Shown here in pieces: positions 44,201-64,000 of a DNA stretch of 64,000 nucleotides. This DNA is from Glandiceps talaboti. Its lineage: Eukaryota > Hemichordata > Enteropneusta > Spengelidae. The translations under genes were made by a program, and so were the position numbers. Each line of letters opens with the position of its first letter. The stretch's first letter is position 1. The notes under the pieces are model-generated. The model was not told the origin of the DNA, did not search any database, and was given only the letters and a program-made list of their open reading frames with translations. The DNA is taken from the NCBI RefSeq assembly GCF_964340395.1, contig NC_135570.1, positions 1,060,001 through 1,124,000 on the forward strand. Direction: 5' to 3'.

Positions 44201-44965
44201 TGAATCGAACAAGAATAATATGGTATCATAACCTTGGCAGTGTTGGCATGACAACATAAGGCTTAATGAAAGAAAATTGTGTGGTTCCGATTACGCTCAA
44301 TTTTAGAATAGGTGGGATACAATGCAGGTAGATTTTTTATTTTATTTTATTGTATTTTTTTTCAAATCAAAGCGGGAGATACTTTTCCAACACTATAGTA
44401 ACATACCTTTTTCACAAAATCAAAGGTGAAGATTATTTTTCAACACCATAGTAATGATAATAATGATAATAATCTTTATTTATACTGGATAGTTCTTTAA
44501 GCATATAAACACTTGTCGCCCAAGAAGTCCAGTGAGGGCCATCCCTCATGGGTTCAGTGTTAATGCAGGAGGAAACCGGACTACCCGGGGAAAACCTGCG
44601 TTGTTCGATAGAGTGAAACTGAACGACACGCTTCTTACTTACAGCGTGGTAAATTTAATCAAACACTGAATGGGGTTTGAACCCCGACCGCAGTGGTAAG
44701 AGGCAAGTGGTTTTTAACCACTCAGCCACCGACAACCCTAGTAACATCAGTTGTGTATCATTTTCCATTTGTGTCTGGAGAAAATAAATAATATATGATG
44801 ATATACCTTTTTGACTCCACCAAGAGTAAGATCTCTCTGTCCTTTCAATGAGGGCAGTCTTGTACTGTGTCCTGTTGCTGCTCCCCTTCTTGACATCAAG
44901 CCCCTTGGTAAGGGGGAACCAGATGAAGTACTACTAGGAGTTGGGGTTTGTTGTTGCTGGGACAT
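38232..44965 (-). CDS. POLR3D: DNA-directed RNA polymerase III subunit RPC4
   Basis: Subunit of nuclear RNA polymerase III; with RPC5 it forms the TFIIF-like subcomplex needed for termination and reinitiation. 418 residues (human 398) in eight exons: 44807-44965, 43701-43750, 41789-41958, 40616-40743, 40262-40409, 39426-39748, 38690-38848 and 38232-38351. All have GT/AG borders and consistent phases. Conserved blocks in order are RDLTLGGVKK then KTFTPN across exons 1-2, an RG-rich stretch, EIIQSHSIFEQGPAE, a YIPIQLPL...LFKEE segment, acidic and lysine-rich linkers, LLFFQFPDTLPA, and the C-terminal domain with GKLQVLKSGKTRLLLG, MGTPCGFLQ and MSVLGHIRHRLVCTPD. The first ATG (MSQQQQ) opens exon 1. 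Intron 2 contains a 1.3-kb minisatellite, intron 1 a SINE. Divergent to PRIMPOL. Confidence 0.95.
38886..38982. repeat. 52-bp direct duplication in POLR3D intron
   Basis: Two adjacent copies of a unit containing AGTCTAGTTCCTATACAGTA TCGTTACCATT, with a third partial start. Confidence 0.85.
40044..40205. repeat. Degenerate tandem repeat in POLR3D intron
   Basis: Copies of CACAGACACTGAGCCCACAG and AACTCACCCACACTTCATG alternate, including a larger duplication of about 100 bp ending in GTTTATACAAA or GCGTATACAAA. Confidence 0.85.
40955..41112. mobile_element. Dispersed non-autonomous repeat, family 2, copy 2 (partial)
   Basis: Matches the left part of the 26-kb copy: CAATATTTTT, then GGAAAATACTTATGACCTAA GGGTTGT. 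It ends in an inverted return (CCTTAGGTCA...GGAAAATATTG), so this copy looks like a small foldback. It lies in POLR3D intron 3. Confidence 0.65.
42240..43570. repeat. 28-bp minisatellite, about 47 copies, in POLR3D intron 2
   Basis: Unit contains CAGTATATCTACCCATATTA followed by CACTACGT. Variants are clustered: TGCAC, CGAATAT, and a few 22-bp or longer units. Since 28 is not a multiple of three, three units make 84 bp and all plus-strand frames read the same rotated peptide (QYIYPYYTTSVYLPILHY...). These frames are antisense to POLR3D and are by-products of the array. Confidence 0.97.
44452..44738 (-). mobile_element. tRNA-derived SINE, copy A, in POLR3D intron 1
   Basis: Read on the minus strand, the head GTGGCTGAGTGGTTA resembles a tRNA A box (class II tRNA type) and GGGGTTCAAACCCC resembles a B box. 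A body with GTTTTCCCCGGGTAGTCCGG and CATGAGGGATGGCCCTCACT follows, and then a TTATTATCATTATTATCATT tail. Copy B at 49.5 kb shares head, body and order. SINEs of this design are transcribed by RNA polymerase III. It lies in the same orientation as POLR3D. Confidence 0.92.
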
Positions 44966-45985
44966 ACTTTACACCGAAATCGCCCCCTAGAAAACATGTA
45001 ACATTTTATGAATATCACTACAGTAGCTACATGGTGGATGAATACTTCCATGTTGACTTGAGGTTTGCACACTGTTGTGCCAGGGAGGTTGTTTTCACAA
45101 CCATGGAAGTATCACCCATGGTAGAAACGCCATCAACCATCACACACACGAGTACAGGCACACGTAAAATTTAAAAACAATGGAAACGGACCACTCGTGA
45201 TCAGGGGTAAAATTGACAAATCTAAACAAATTTACTAATTCTCTTGATGGAATTCATCATCCATAGCTTTCACTACAACCGATTTAAGTGTATGATTTTA
45301 GACCCGTTCAATCACCGTACCGTTCTATTCAATATTGCAATCATCAATGTAGTTATCATTCCGTTCTGGAATCAATCTCAGACTCAGGTCAGAAAATGAA
45401 ATTTAGCTGAACTTGGAAGACGATCACCCAGTTCTAAAATTAATGATTTATTTTAACAAATACATCCACGATAAATTGCATTTACTCAATATCTATTTAT
45501 CTACTAATCTTAATAAACTTACGATACTGAATCCCAGCGTGTACAAGTCTGTCAAACTTATATCAATGGCATTCCCAATTCCATTAACTCTAAGTTACTT
45601 GATGCAACATTTCACGTTGTGATTATGACCTGGGTCAGATGTCACCGCACAAGCGCAGTGGATAGAGCGGACTAATATCAGACGTTTGCTTTTGGTGAAA
45701 TATTATCATCTTCTGACATTAAAAGACTAGAGTCGGGGTTAATGTACTATACTTTTACCACTATAGATAATTTAAGGTGTCTAAATCCATGAAATTGAAG
45801 AACAGAGTATGTTTTTGTCCGTCCTACATTCTTCATCGGTGGAGGTGAACTCATTTGACCCGAGGTGTTATTAGGCATCTGGAGGGAAATTCTGAAAAGT
45901 TTTGACAGCCAGTGAAAACCTTTATTTCGCAAGAAAGGCAAAGGTTTCAAAATTCAAGTGCACAGGAAAATTATATATTTTCAAT
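44966..45985. promoter_or_regulatory. Divergent intergenic region between POLR3D and PRIMPOL
   Basis: About 1 kb separates the two start codons, which point away from each other, so promoters of both genes must lie here unless there are distant non-coding exons. I see no TATA box in a useful place. Both are housekeeping-type genes for which TATA-less divergent promoters are common. Transcription starts cannot be fixed from sequence. Confidence 0.6.
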
Positions 45986-57500
<11,515 letters not shown>

Positions 57501-57574
57501 AATTCACCCCAATAAGTTGGTGATGAGGAAGAAGATAGGGATTGTATACCCTGAATATTTCTTTATACAAGTAT

Positions 57575-58020
57575 AGCTGAAATTATTCATGCTGTTCCAT
57601 CGATTGTTCTCTTTGTAGTCACAAGAACTAAATGCTGTTCTATCAATTGTTCTCACTCCTTGTAGTAACAAGACTACAAGATATAGCTGAAATTATTCAT
57701 GCTGTTCCAGCAGTTGTTCTCTTTGTAGTTACAAGAACTAAATGCTGTTCTATCAATTGTTCTCACTCCTTGTAGTAACACAACTACAAGATACAAGTAT
57801 AGCTGTAATTGTTCATGCTGTTCCATCAGTTCTCTTTGTAGTTACAAGAATTAAATGCTGTTCTATCAATTGTTCTCACTCCTTGTAGTAACAAGACTAC
57901 AAGATATAGCTGAAATTATTCATGCTGTTCCAGCAGTTGTTCTCTTTGTAGTTACAAGAACTAAATGCTGTTCTATCAATTGTTCTCACTCCTTGTAGTA
58001 ACAAGAACTAAATGTAGTTC
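57575..58020. repeat. Complex tandem repeat downstream of PRIMPOL
   Basis: Three to four diverged copies of a unit of roughly 110-130 bp. Each contains CATGCTGTTCCATCAGTTGT TCTCTTTGTAGT, TAAATGCTGTTCTATCAATT and a CTCCTTGTAGTAACAAGACT segment. Probably in the PRIMPOL 3' UTR. Confidence 0.88.
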
Positions 58021-58158
58021 ATGAAATGTTCTCACCCATTGTGGATAACCATTGATAGTTCTAAAATTGATTAGATTTTTATTTCATAGTGATCATGTAA
58101 ATTATTTGTCTGGAAACAATGCGAAATGATTACCATAATTCATTTTTGGTTATTGAGC

Positions 58159-58164
58159 AATAAA
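58159..58164 (+). promoter_or_regulatory. Candidate polyadenylation signal of PRIMPOL
   Basis: AATAAA about 660 bp after the PRIMPOL stop and just before the next foldback element. Chosen by position; transcript data are absent. Confidence 0.4.
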
Positions 58165-58305
58165 TATTTGTTGTAGTAATGATGACAGTTCTAGTATCAT
58201 ATCAGCTGTATATCAGTTTTATTGAGTTGTGATTTTGTTAAAAGTCCTGTCAATGTCTGAGAAAGAGTACTGGCATTAATGATTTGAAAAAAAATATCAC
58301 CTAAA

Positions 58306-58639
58306 AGTGGCACCATAGTGATGACAAATGGGTTTTTATTTTTTGGATTTTTAACAACTCTGCTATGTTTTTATACTTGAAACAACATACTAGTATACTA
58401 AATATTTCTTTGTGACTCAAAAAATTGCAGATATTAAAAAATGTTAAAAATATTCATTATTTGTTAATAGGATATTTTTTACACACTTTTTAGCTTTTTG
58501 TAATTTATTGAGTCACAAACATGGATTTGGTCGATACTGTCTCATCGTTTTTTTTTAAAGTAGGGAAACATAAGAGTAACTTGTTTTATGAATTCAAAAT
58601 CCAAAATAAATATCCATTTGTTATCCATATGAGCACTTT
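58306..58639. mobile_element. Foldback MITE, family 1, complete diverged copy
   Basis: Starts AAAAGTGGCACCATAGTGAT and returns as an inverted copy ending CCATATGAGCACTTT. The centre lies near 58465. Diverged from the other copies by many substitutions but has the same layout. Confidence 0.82.
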
Positions 58640-58739
58640 AATTAGGAAGCCTTCAGTGTTTGTCCCTATGGTAACATGGGACTATGTCACTATGGTAACA
58701 AAAGACCAGAGTGATGTATTTTGAGTTGAATTTTATAAC

Positions 58740-59040
58740 TTTCATTTAAAGAAACTGTTCTCTTTTGAAAAAAGCAACAACTTTATATTGACTTTATGTT
58801 TATTATAACCACAATTGTTTGTTTGTTTGTTTGTTTGTTTGTTTGTTTGTTGGGAAATGTTACCTCCCTTGCCAAAAATCCAACTTGCTGTATTTTGAGT
58901 TGCATTTATAACTTTCATTTAAAGAAACTGTTCTCTTTTGAAAAAACAACAACTTTATATTGACTTTATGTTTATTATAACCACAATTGTTTGTTTGTTT
59001 GTTGGGAAATGTTACCTCCCTTGCCAAAAATCCAACTTGC
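58740..59040. repeat. Direct duplication of about 155 bp with (GTTT)n
   Basis: Two copies of a segment with TTTATAACTTTCATTTAAAG and AACTTTATATTGACTTTATG, a GTTT run, and TGGGAAATGTTACCTCCCTT. The GTTT run has about eight units in the first copy and four in the second. Confidence 0.9.
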
Positions 59041-59349
59041 TATGTTACTGTTTAACATTGTTATAAATAAATTATTTGTAGTTTTTACCGGGTATGTTCA
59101 AATGCTCTGTCTTTTGTTCAATTACATCATTCACCAAGATATACATCTTGATGGGTACATTTTGGACGGTGTCATAAAGAGTTTTGTGGTGTACGACGTT
59201 AGGCTAGTGGGGAAAATACTTTCAGTTTTATAATATAAACAATGGATTTCTGTGTTCATAGAAAATTGATGAATTTCCAAATAATATGTTGACACAGACT
59301 CAATGTGAAGTAATTTAATATAACTACTAAGATGGCCATTACTGAAACT

Positions 59350-59665
59350 TAAAGTGGCCATATGGATGAGGATTGGGTATTTATTTTGGATTTTTTATTT
59401 TTAAAATAATTTTATCATGGTGACCTACTTGAAAAGTTAATATGGAACAATATTGATAAAGTTTGTGTTTGTAACTCAATAAATTGCAAAAAGCTAAAAA
59501 ATGTATAAAATGTTTGTTATTGTACGTACAATAACATACATTTTATACATTTATTAATCTTTTGCAATTTATTGAGTTACAAACAAGGACTTGGCATATA
59601 TTGTTTTACGTTGATTTTTTCAAGTAGGAAGCCATGATAAAATTGTAAAATAATTAATCAACAAT
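59350..59665. mobile_element. Foldback MITE, family 1, best preserved copy
   Basis: Starts CTTAAAGTGGCCATATGGAT. An arm of about 150 bp contains TTTGTAACTCAATAAATTGC and reaches a perfect central palindrome TTATTGTACGTACAATAA, then returns. The inverted arms match closely enough to form a long hairpin. No coding capacity. Confidence 0.88.
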
Positions 59666-61187
59666 GAATTTGAAGTCAAGATAATTACTAACATACTATG
59701 TCATCTAATGGTCAGAATTTAGTAACAATGTATATTTAGTTATATGGTCAAATAGTATCATTCACTTTGTAGAAATCTCAACAAAACATAATTTTATCAA
59801 TCAACAGTGCAATAAAATATAGTCTTCCAATATTTCGATGACTGACAGATAAAGATGGCTGTTACGTGTAGAAATATTGGAAGACTCATATTTTGTTGCA
59901 CTGTTGTTTGATGAAATTAAGTTTTGTTGAATATATTAAGTTGTCAATTAAATAGTGAATCATCACAGTAAATGCACCAAATCATCTCGTTGCTTAGCAA
60001 CAATATTATGCTACCATTGCTATGTCATCTGTGAATTGTTATCAATGCCATCATTATAGTTATCCACTGTTGTCTTTGGAGAGGACCGAATACTGATGTT
60101 GGTGACAAGTACATACTGAAACATGAAAAAACAAGTAAGATAAATATAATTTCAATGGGCAAACATTTCATGATCATTTTTAATCGTCATAATTATGCAA
60201 CTTTATGCAAAGTTATAACGGATACTCAATCCACAGGGGCATGTAACATTTCATAGATTGTTGTTTTCTTATTGCTTAGAATGTCGTTTTCTTAGGAAAA
60301 TATCGTACGAATCTTGCTGCTACAAATGTATCAATCTCTATACTATGAAGAAATATTACTTACATGTCGGAATATATATTTATCAAAAGGTTGTTATATT
60401 TTAACTGTAGACCTGGAAAACAACAATCTATGAAATATTACACGCCCCTGTGCTCAATCAATGTATATACTATACCGTAAATGGATAAGCCTACACAAGT
60501 ATTCCTACTTCAATGTTTTGGAGAAAAAAAATAAAAACAAACTCATGAGAAATTAAGGGACCGGACAGAATTTACGGCAGGGGGGGGGGGGCCTGGGGAG
60601 AAATTATCTCTGACTTGTTTTTTTTCCTGGCCCCCCCATCCACTGTGACCAAAATTTCACAGCCCCCCCTTTCAAAAGTATAAAAATTTCATGCCCCCCC
60701 CCCCAAAAAAAAAGGAAAAAAAAGAAAAAAAGTGCGCAATATCCTGCCCCCTACAATAACTAAAAAGAGTACAAATTTTTTTGTTACTGTAGCACAACTG
60801 TAATATTTCTTTTGGTACTACTATTATGTTACTATTTCAGCCCAAACAACTTTAATAGTAGTTGTAGAGGAAGTTTTTTAGAAAACAAAACAAAATAAAA
60901 CATTTTGACCATACATGTAATCATACACATGTGGTATAATCTTGTTTATTTCCCAACTAGACACCATAAGTAGTCATCACTTAATACCTAGGCATTTGAT
61001 GTGGTGGTTTTAACTGTCATTCACTGATACATACACAGAAACACAGACACAGAGTAAACACACATTCACATGCGTGATTTGTGAAAAACTGTAGTGGGGA
61101 CATTTGTGGGGAGTATCTAAGGACATCACATCACCTACATAGTGTATTCAAATATCTATTTATACTCATAACACAATAACTATCTAA

Positions 61188-61465
61188 TGTCAGACATTTG
61201 TGATGTCATGAAGTGCTAGCAAACTAAGGATTTTATGCACACTGAGGTCTGACAAATATAGCTTTCACTTTCCTACACCAAATGCATTACCAATACACAT
61301 GTAAATGTAAGACATTTGTGACTTCATGAAAGTGCAAAGAAATTCAGAATGTTGTGGAATACTTAGATGTAATCAATATGCTTTCAGTTCCAAAACCATA
61401 CATATTTAAACCTATAGTGTCAGGCATTTGTGACTTCATGATGAAGACAGCAAATTCAGAATTGT
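61188..61465. repeat. Three diverged tandem copies of an exon-like segment of about 115 bp
   Basis: The core CATTTGTGACTTCATGA followed by a GC(A)AA block occurs at about 61196, 61312 and 61424. The sequences between cores also align (GCTTTCACTTTCCTACACCA versus GCTTTCAGTTCCAAAACCAT). Only the third copy lies inside the long open frame. Confidence 0.8.
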
Positions 61466-61716
61466 ATTCAATACACTGTACAGTGATCATATACGGCCAG
61501 AAGGCAACTACCAAAGTTAGTGCAAAGTCACTGATGAAAAAACACTTAACACCACGCAGACATCTAAATGCTTTACAATATTTAGTACAGATAGATGCAT
61601 TTGATGATGCTGAGGAGGGAAATAGTTTAATTTCACTGGTTTTAGATAGAAAGAAAGACAAGTCTTGCCTCACATCTTCAGACTCTAGTGAGTCTGAGAG
61701 TGAAACTCAAGAATAG
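61348..61716 (+). CDS. Open exon of unknown protein inside the TIR element
   Basis: An open segment of about 122 codons ending at TAG. It is preceded by an acceptor-like AAATTCAG and has no ATG near its start, so it reads best as a terminal exon. The sequence runs VVEYLDVINMLSVPKPYIF..., SGICDFMMKTANSELYSIH..., KKHLTPRRHLNALQYLVQID and closes with an acidic serine tail SSDSSESESETQE. I do not recognise the family and found no upstream exon or transposase motif. It could be a captured host exon, an accessory protein of the element, or a decayed gene. Confidence 0.35.
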   Translation, partial: NVVEYLDVINMLSVPKPYIFKPIVSGICDFMMKTANSELYSIHCTVIIYGQKATTKVSAKSLMKKHLTPRRHLNALQYLVQIDAFDDAEEGNSLISLVLDRKKDKSCLTSSDSSESESETQE

Positions 61717-61763
61717 TGTCAAGGAAAGAAATAAAACACCTATCTAAATCAGGTCCTATGCTA

Positions 61764-61820
<57 letters not shown>
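61764..61820. repeat. (TA)n microsatellite
   Basis: About 28 TA units just after the stop of the open exon. A (GT)n run follows at about 61888-61933. Confidence 0.97.
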
Positions 61821-61823
<3 letters not shown>

Positions 61824-62279
61824 TTGATGGTAATTACACACTGAACCTGTTTCCACAGTACTAAAATGTATGTATGTATGTATACATATGTGTGTGTGTA
61901 AGTGTGTGTGTGTGTGTGTGTGTATGTGTGTGTGAACAACTTGGAGTATATAAGAGTAATGCAGGGTGTATCAAATTAATCTTGAGTAGTGTTTTTATGC
62001 TTCACTAAATAGGTACATACAAACGTACACACATTCATTTTAATACATAAATGAAAGTGTAGACATTCAATTAAAGGCGATATCAAGTGCTATCTCATGC
62101 AATGCTAAATTTTCTAACATATTAATTTTTTTCAATGACAAAATATTTCGCGGCCCCCCCTTTCAAACCATGAGAATTTTCATGGCCCCCCTTCAAGCCT
62201 CCCATTTTTTTCATGGCCCCCCCAATTTCTCCCCAGGCCCCCCCTCTGCCGTAAATTCTGTCCGGTCCCTAATGTACAT

Positions 62280-63130
62280 TCCATAGAATAACCATTATCA
62301 GTCACACTCTCAAGTGTACAGATTTAGGCTAGAACAACCAGATGTCCAGACTTTGAGAAATGGATTGAAATGTTTCCTGTTGTTTTTTACATTCGGCATT
62401 CAAATTGCGAGTAGATAACTAATAGTACTTAATCCACAGTGATTTGTTTCATGTTCATATCTTTTATTTGTTATTTCTGAAACACTTTTTGTGTTTCTTG
62501 TGTCTGTTTATTGTAAACTGAGTGAACGATGGATGGAGCGTCGTTGAAATATTGATAAACAAAATGAACGAACTACGTGGATACTGACTAATAAGTATTT
62601 CTGTCTGCCAGTAATACAAATGTACCGTGATTCTATTGTCAATGATTGCATCGGTTCGTTATCAATCAGTTCGCTTGTAATTCTTCCCAGGTACTGTATA
62701 CCGCCGCCAACGACAGCCTTTAGTTTAAAAGGTATGTGATGTCATCAATCCAGCCGCCTTAACTTGCCGGCGATGGGTTCTTTATTTTTATTTATCGCAG
62801 GATTTCGAATAAGTGTATAACTGTGACTTACCCAAGATGATTGCTCATTGTGACGGTATTGGAATGTTTTAGCGGACTGTAAACTATGGGAATGCTCTTT
62901 TGCCAGATATTTTCCTGAAATTGAATGGTTACGATGACAACCGCTGCAGACGATTCATAAGTTACGACTAATTTCTGGTAGCTTAAGAGAGCTTTCATTC
63001 ATTTCCCTGGTTTATCCGAACACTGCATTGCTTTCGTTATCATCGGCGTATCGTTGTAGTTGGTGGAAAGGAGGTGAATTCGCTGCGGATCACCTGTGAT
63101 TTTAAACAATTACCGTGTTAGACTATCACC
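62280..63130. promoter_or_regulatory. Putative promoter and 5' UTR region of the CDS1/2-like gene
   Basis: Sequence before the start codon at 63131. From about 62600 onward it is richer in CpG than the flanking DNA, as expected around a housekeeping promoter. No TATA box is placed and the transcription start is unknown. Confidence 0.35.
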
Positions 63131-63211
63131 ATGAGTACAGAACTTCGACATCGGGGAACCGAAAACGTTGACAGCGCAGAGGCTAAGGCAGAAACATCGT
63201 CAACAAGCGAG
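63131..63211 (+). CDS. Phosphatidate cytidylyltransferase (CDS1/CDS2-like), first coding exon, 3' partial
   Basis: Twenty-seven codons, MSTELRHRGTENVD... to TSSTSE, ending at a strong GTACGT donor. An in-frame TAG lies 12 nt before the ATG, fixing the start. Vertebrate CDS1 and CDS2 begin with a very similar (M)xELRxRG motif followed by an acidic, serine-rich, disordered stretch before the first membrane helix. These enzymes make CDP-diacylglycerol from phosphatidic acid and CTP in the ER membrane, for phosphatidylinositol synthesis. The catalytic membrane domain lies beyond the right edge, so the call rests on a short N-terminal match only. Confidence 0.55.
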
Positions 63212-64000
63212 GTACGTGAAATAAATGTCAGACTCCTAGATACGATACGAGCAAGTCGAGCAGCACGGTACGAACTGATGTTGAACGACTGAATGTACAC
63301 TTAATATATATAATTACATATATTGTAGAATTTAATCCACTATTTAGTTCAGAATTAGATCAATTCTTCCAATTTTTTTCCTGAAAGCAAATTAAAATAT
63401 CAAATTCACGAAATGTGTATTCTTCAGGCTCAAGTTCAATATTCATGTACAAACACTGTGTAACGCCCTGCCCAGGGCCATCGGCATCTTATGAACAATA
63501 CAACTGTACATCGTGTCTATTTGTGCAAATCATTTATCATGTCCTTGTTGTTCATCACAGTCTGCCAATACCAATGTACACATTTTGAAAGGAGTTGTGT
63601 CTGGAGCAAACAATATTGTTTATTATTAGAGGTAAATTAGGTTTTTACATAGTACACTACAGTAATATGTCAGTGTCGGCAGCTACTGTAGGTTCATTTT
63701 GTTTGGCATACTAACAAGATTTATTACAAAAAGTAGATGCATTTGTTCCTATGGTGATATTATTCATGTAATTGTTTTTAGTTTAGTAATTAATTGATTG
63801 ATAGTATTCTGAAGTATTACCATGACAACTGACACCTAAAAAATATTTATTTCAAATCCCAGTGGCTTTTATGGAAACAGTGTTTTTATAATTTTCGTTC
63901 CTGTTGTAGATTTAGTACTATTGTTTTAAAGGGTCGTGATCAAATCCAGGGTCATCACATACATGTAGGTGTTATCTTATCAGTGAAGCCACCAGGAGTT
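63212..64000. other. Intron 1 of the CDS1/2-like gene (partial)
   Basis: No further exon or repeat recognised before the window ends. Confidence 0.45.

Larger units (their letters stand above)
60555..62273. mobile_element. TIR-bounded 1.7-kb element, PIF/Harbinger-like ends
   Basis: The left end GGGACCGGACAGAATTTACG and its inverted copy at the right end (CGTAAATTCTGTCCGGTCCC) extend inward through a G/C run and CCTGGGGAGAAATT. Both ends are flanked by TAA, matching the 3-bp TWA target duplication known for PIF/Harbinger elements. Just inside, both arms carry directly repeated poly-C blocks (GCCCCCCCTTTCAAA). No transposase found. The interior holds the open exon at 61.35 kb, a (TA)n run and a GT run. 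Confidence 0.7.

Noticed and set aside
58991-59233. Plus-strand frame ending ...GVIKSFVVYDVRLVGKILSVL
   Set aside because: The end looks like an OB-fold strand (VRLVGKILSV) and might be an exon of a ssDNA-binding protein. However, no convincing donor follows and no partner exon was found; the start overlaps a duplicated repeat.

Overview
This is a 64 kb piece of an AT-rich animal nuclear genome. The genes are split by introns with GT/AG borders, and tRNA-derived SINEs, foldback and TIR DNA elements, and long micro- and minisatellites fill the space between them. Gene content (a paired-like homeobox gene, a secreted chymotrypsin-fold protease, POLR3D, PRIMPOL and a probable CDP-diacylglycerol synthase) fits a bilaterian, probably a marine invertebrate. 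I cannot name the phylum from sequence alone. No bacterial, organellar or CRISPR sequence is present.

Layout. (1) 3.5-11.2 kb, minus strand: the first three coding exons of DRGX, a paired-like homeobox gene. They are short exons in long repeat-filled introns, and the rest of the gene lies beyond the left edge. (2) 11.2-28.7 kb: gene-poor DNA with large tandem arrays, including a 1.26 kb array at 18.4-19.7 kb that is open on both strands. (3) 28.8-34.1 kb, minus strand: a complete five-exon trypsin-like serine protease, 273 residues, with all catalytic residues and a TATA box. (4) 38.2-45.0 kb, minus strand: a complete eight-exon POLR3D (RNA polymerase III subunit RPC4), 418 residues. (5) 46.0-57.5 kb, plus strand: a complete eleven-exon PRIMPOL, 524 residues, divergent from POLR3D across about 1 kb. 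(6) 57.5-62.3 kb: downstream repeats, foldback elements and a TIR-bounded 1.7 kb element that carries an unidentified open exon. (7) 63.1 kb, plus strand: a first coding exon that resembles phosphatidate cytidylyltransferase (CDS1/CDS2).

The genes do not form a pathway. POLR3D and PRIMPOL may share a divergent promoter region. The most striking observation is that three neighbouring genes each have a minisatellite whose unit includes an exon edge: the protease exon 1 with its 5' splice site (10 copies), the POLR3D last codons with the stop (about 11 extra copies), and the PRIMPOL last-exon 3' splice site (5 extra acceptors, each leading to a premature stop). A smaller duplication copies the PRIMPOL exon 6 donor. 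This pattern of exon-edge satellites is what I would follow up first.
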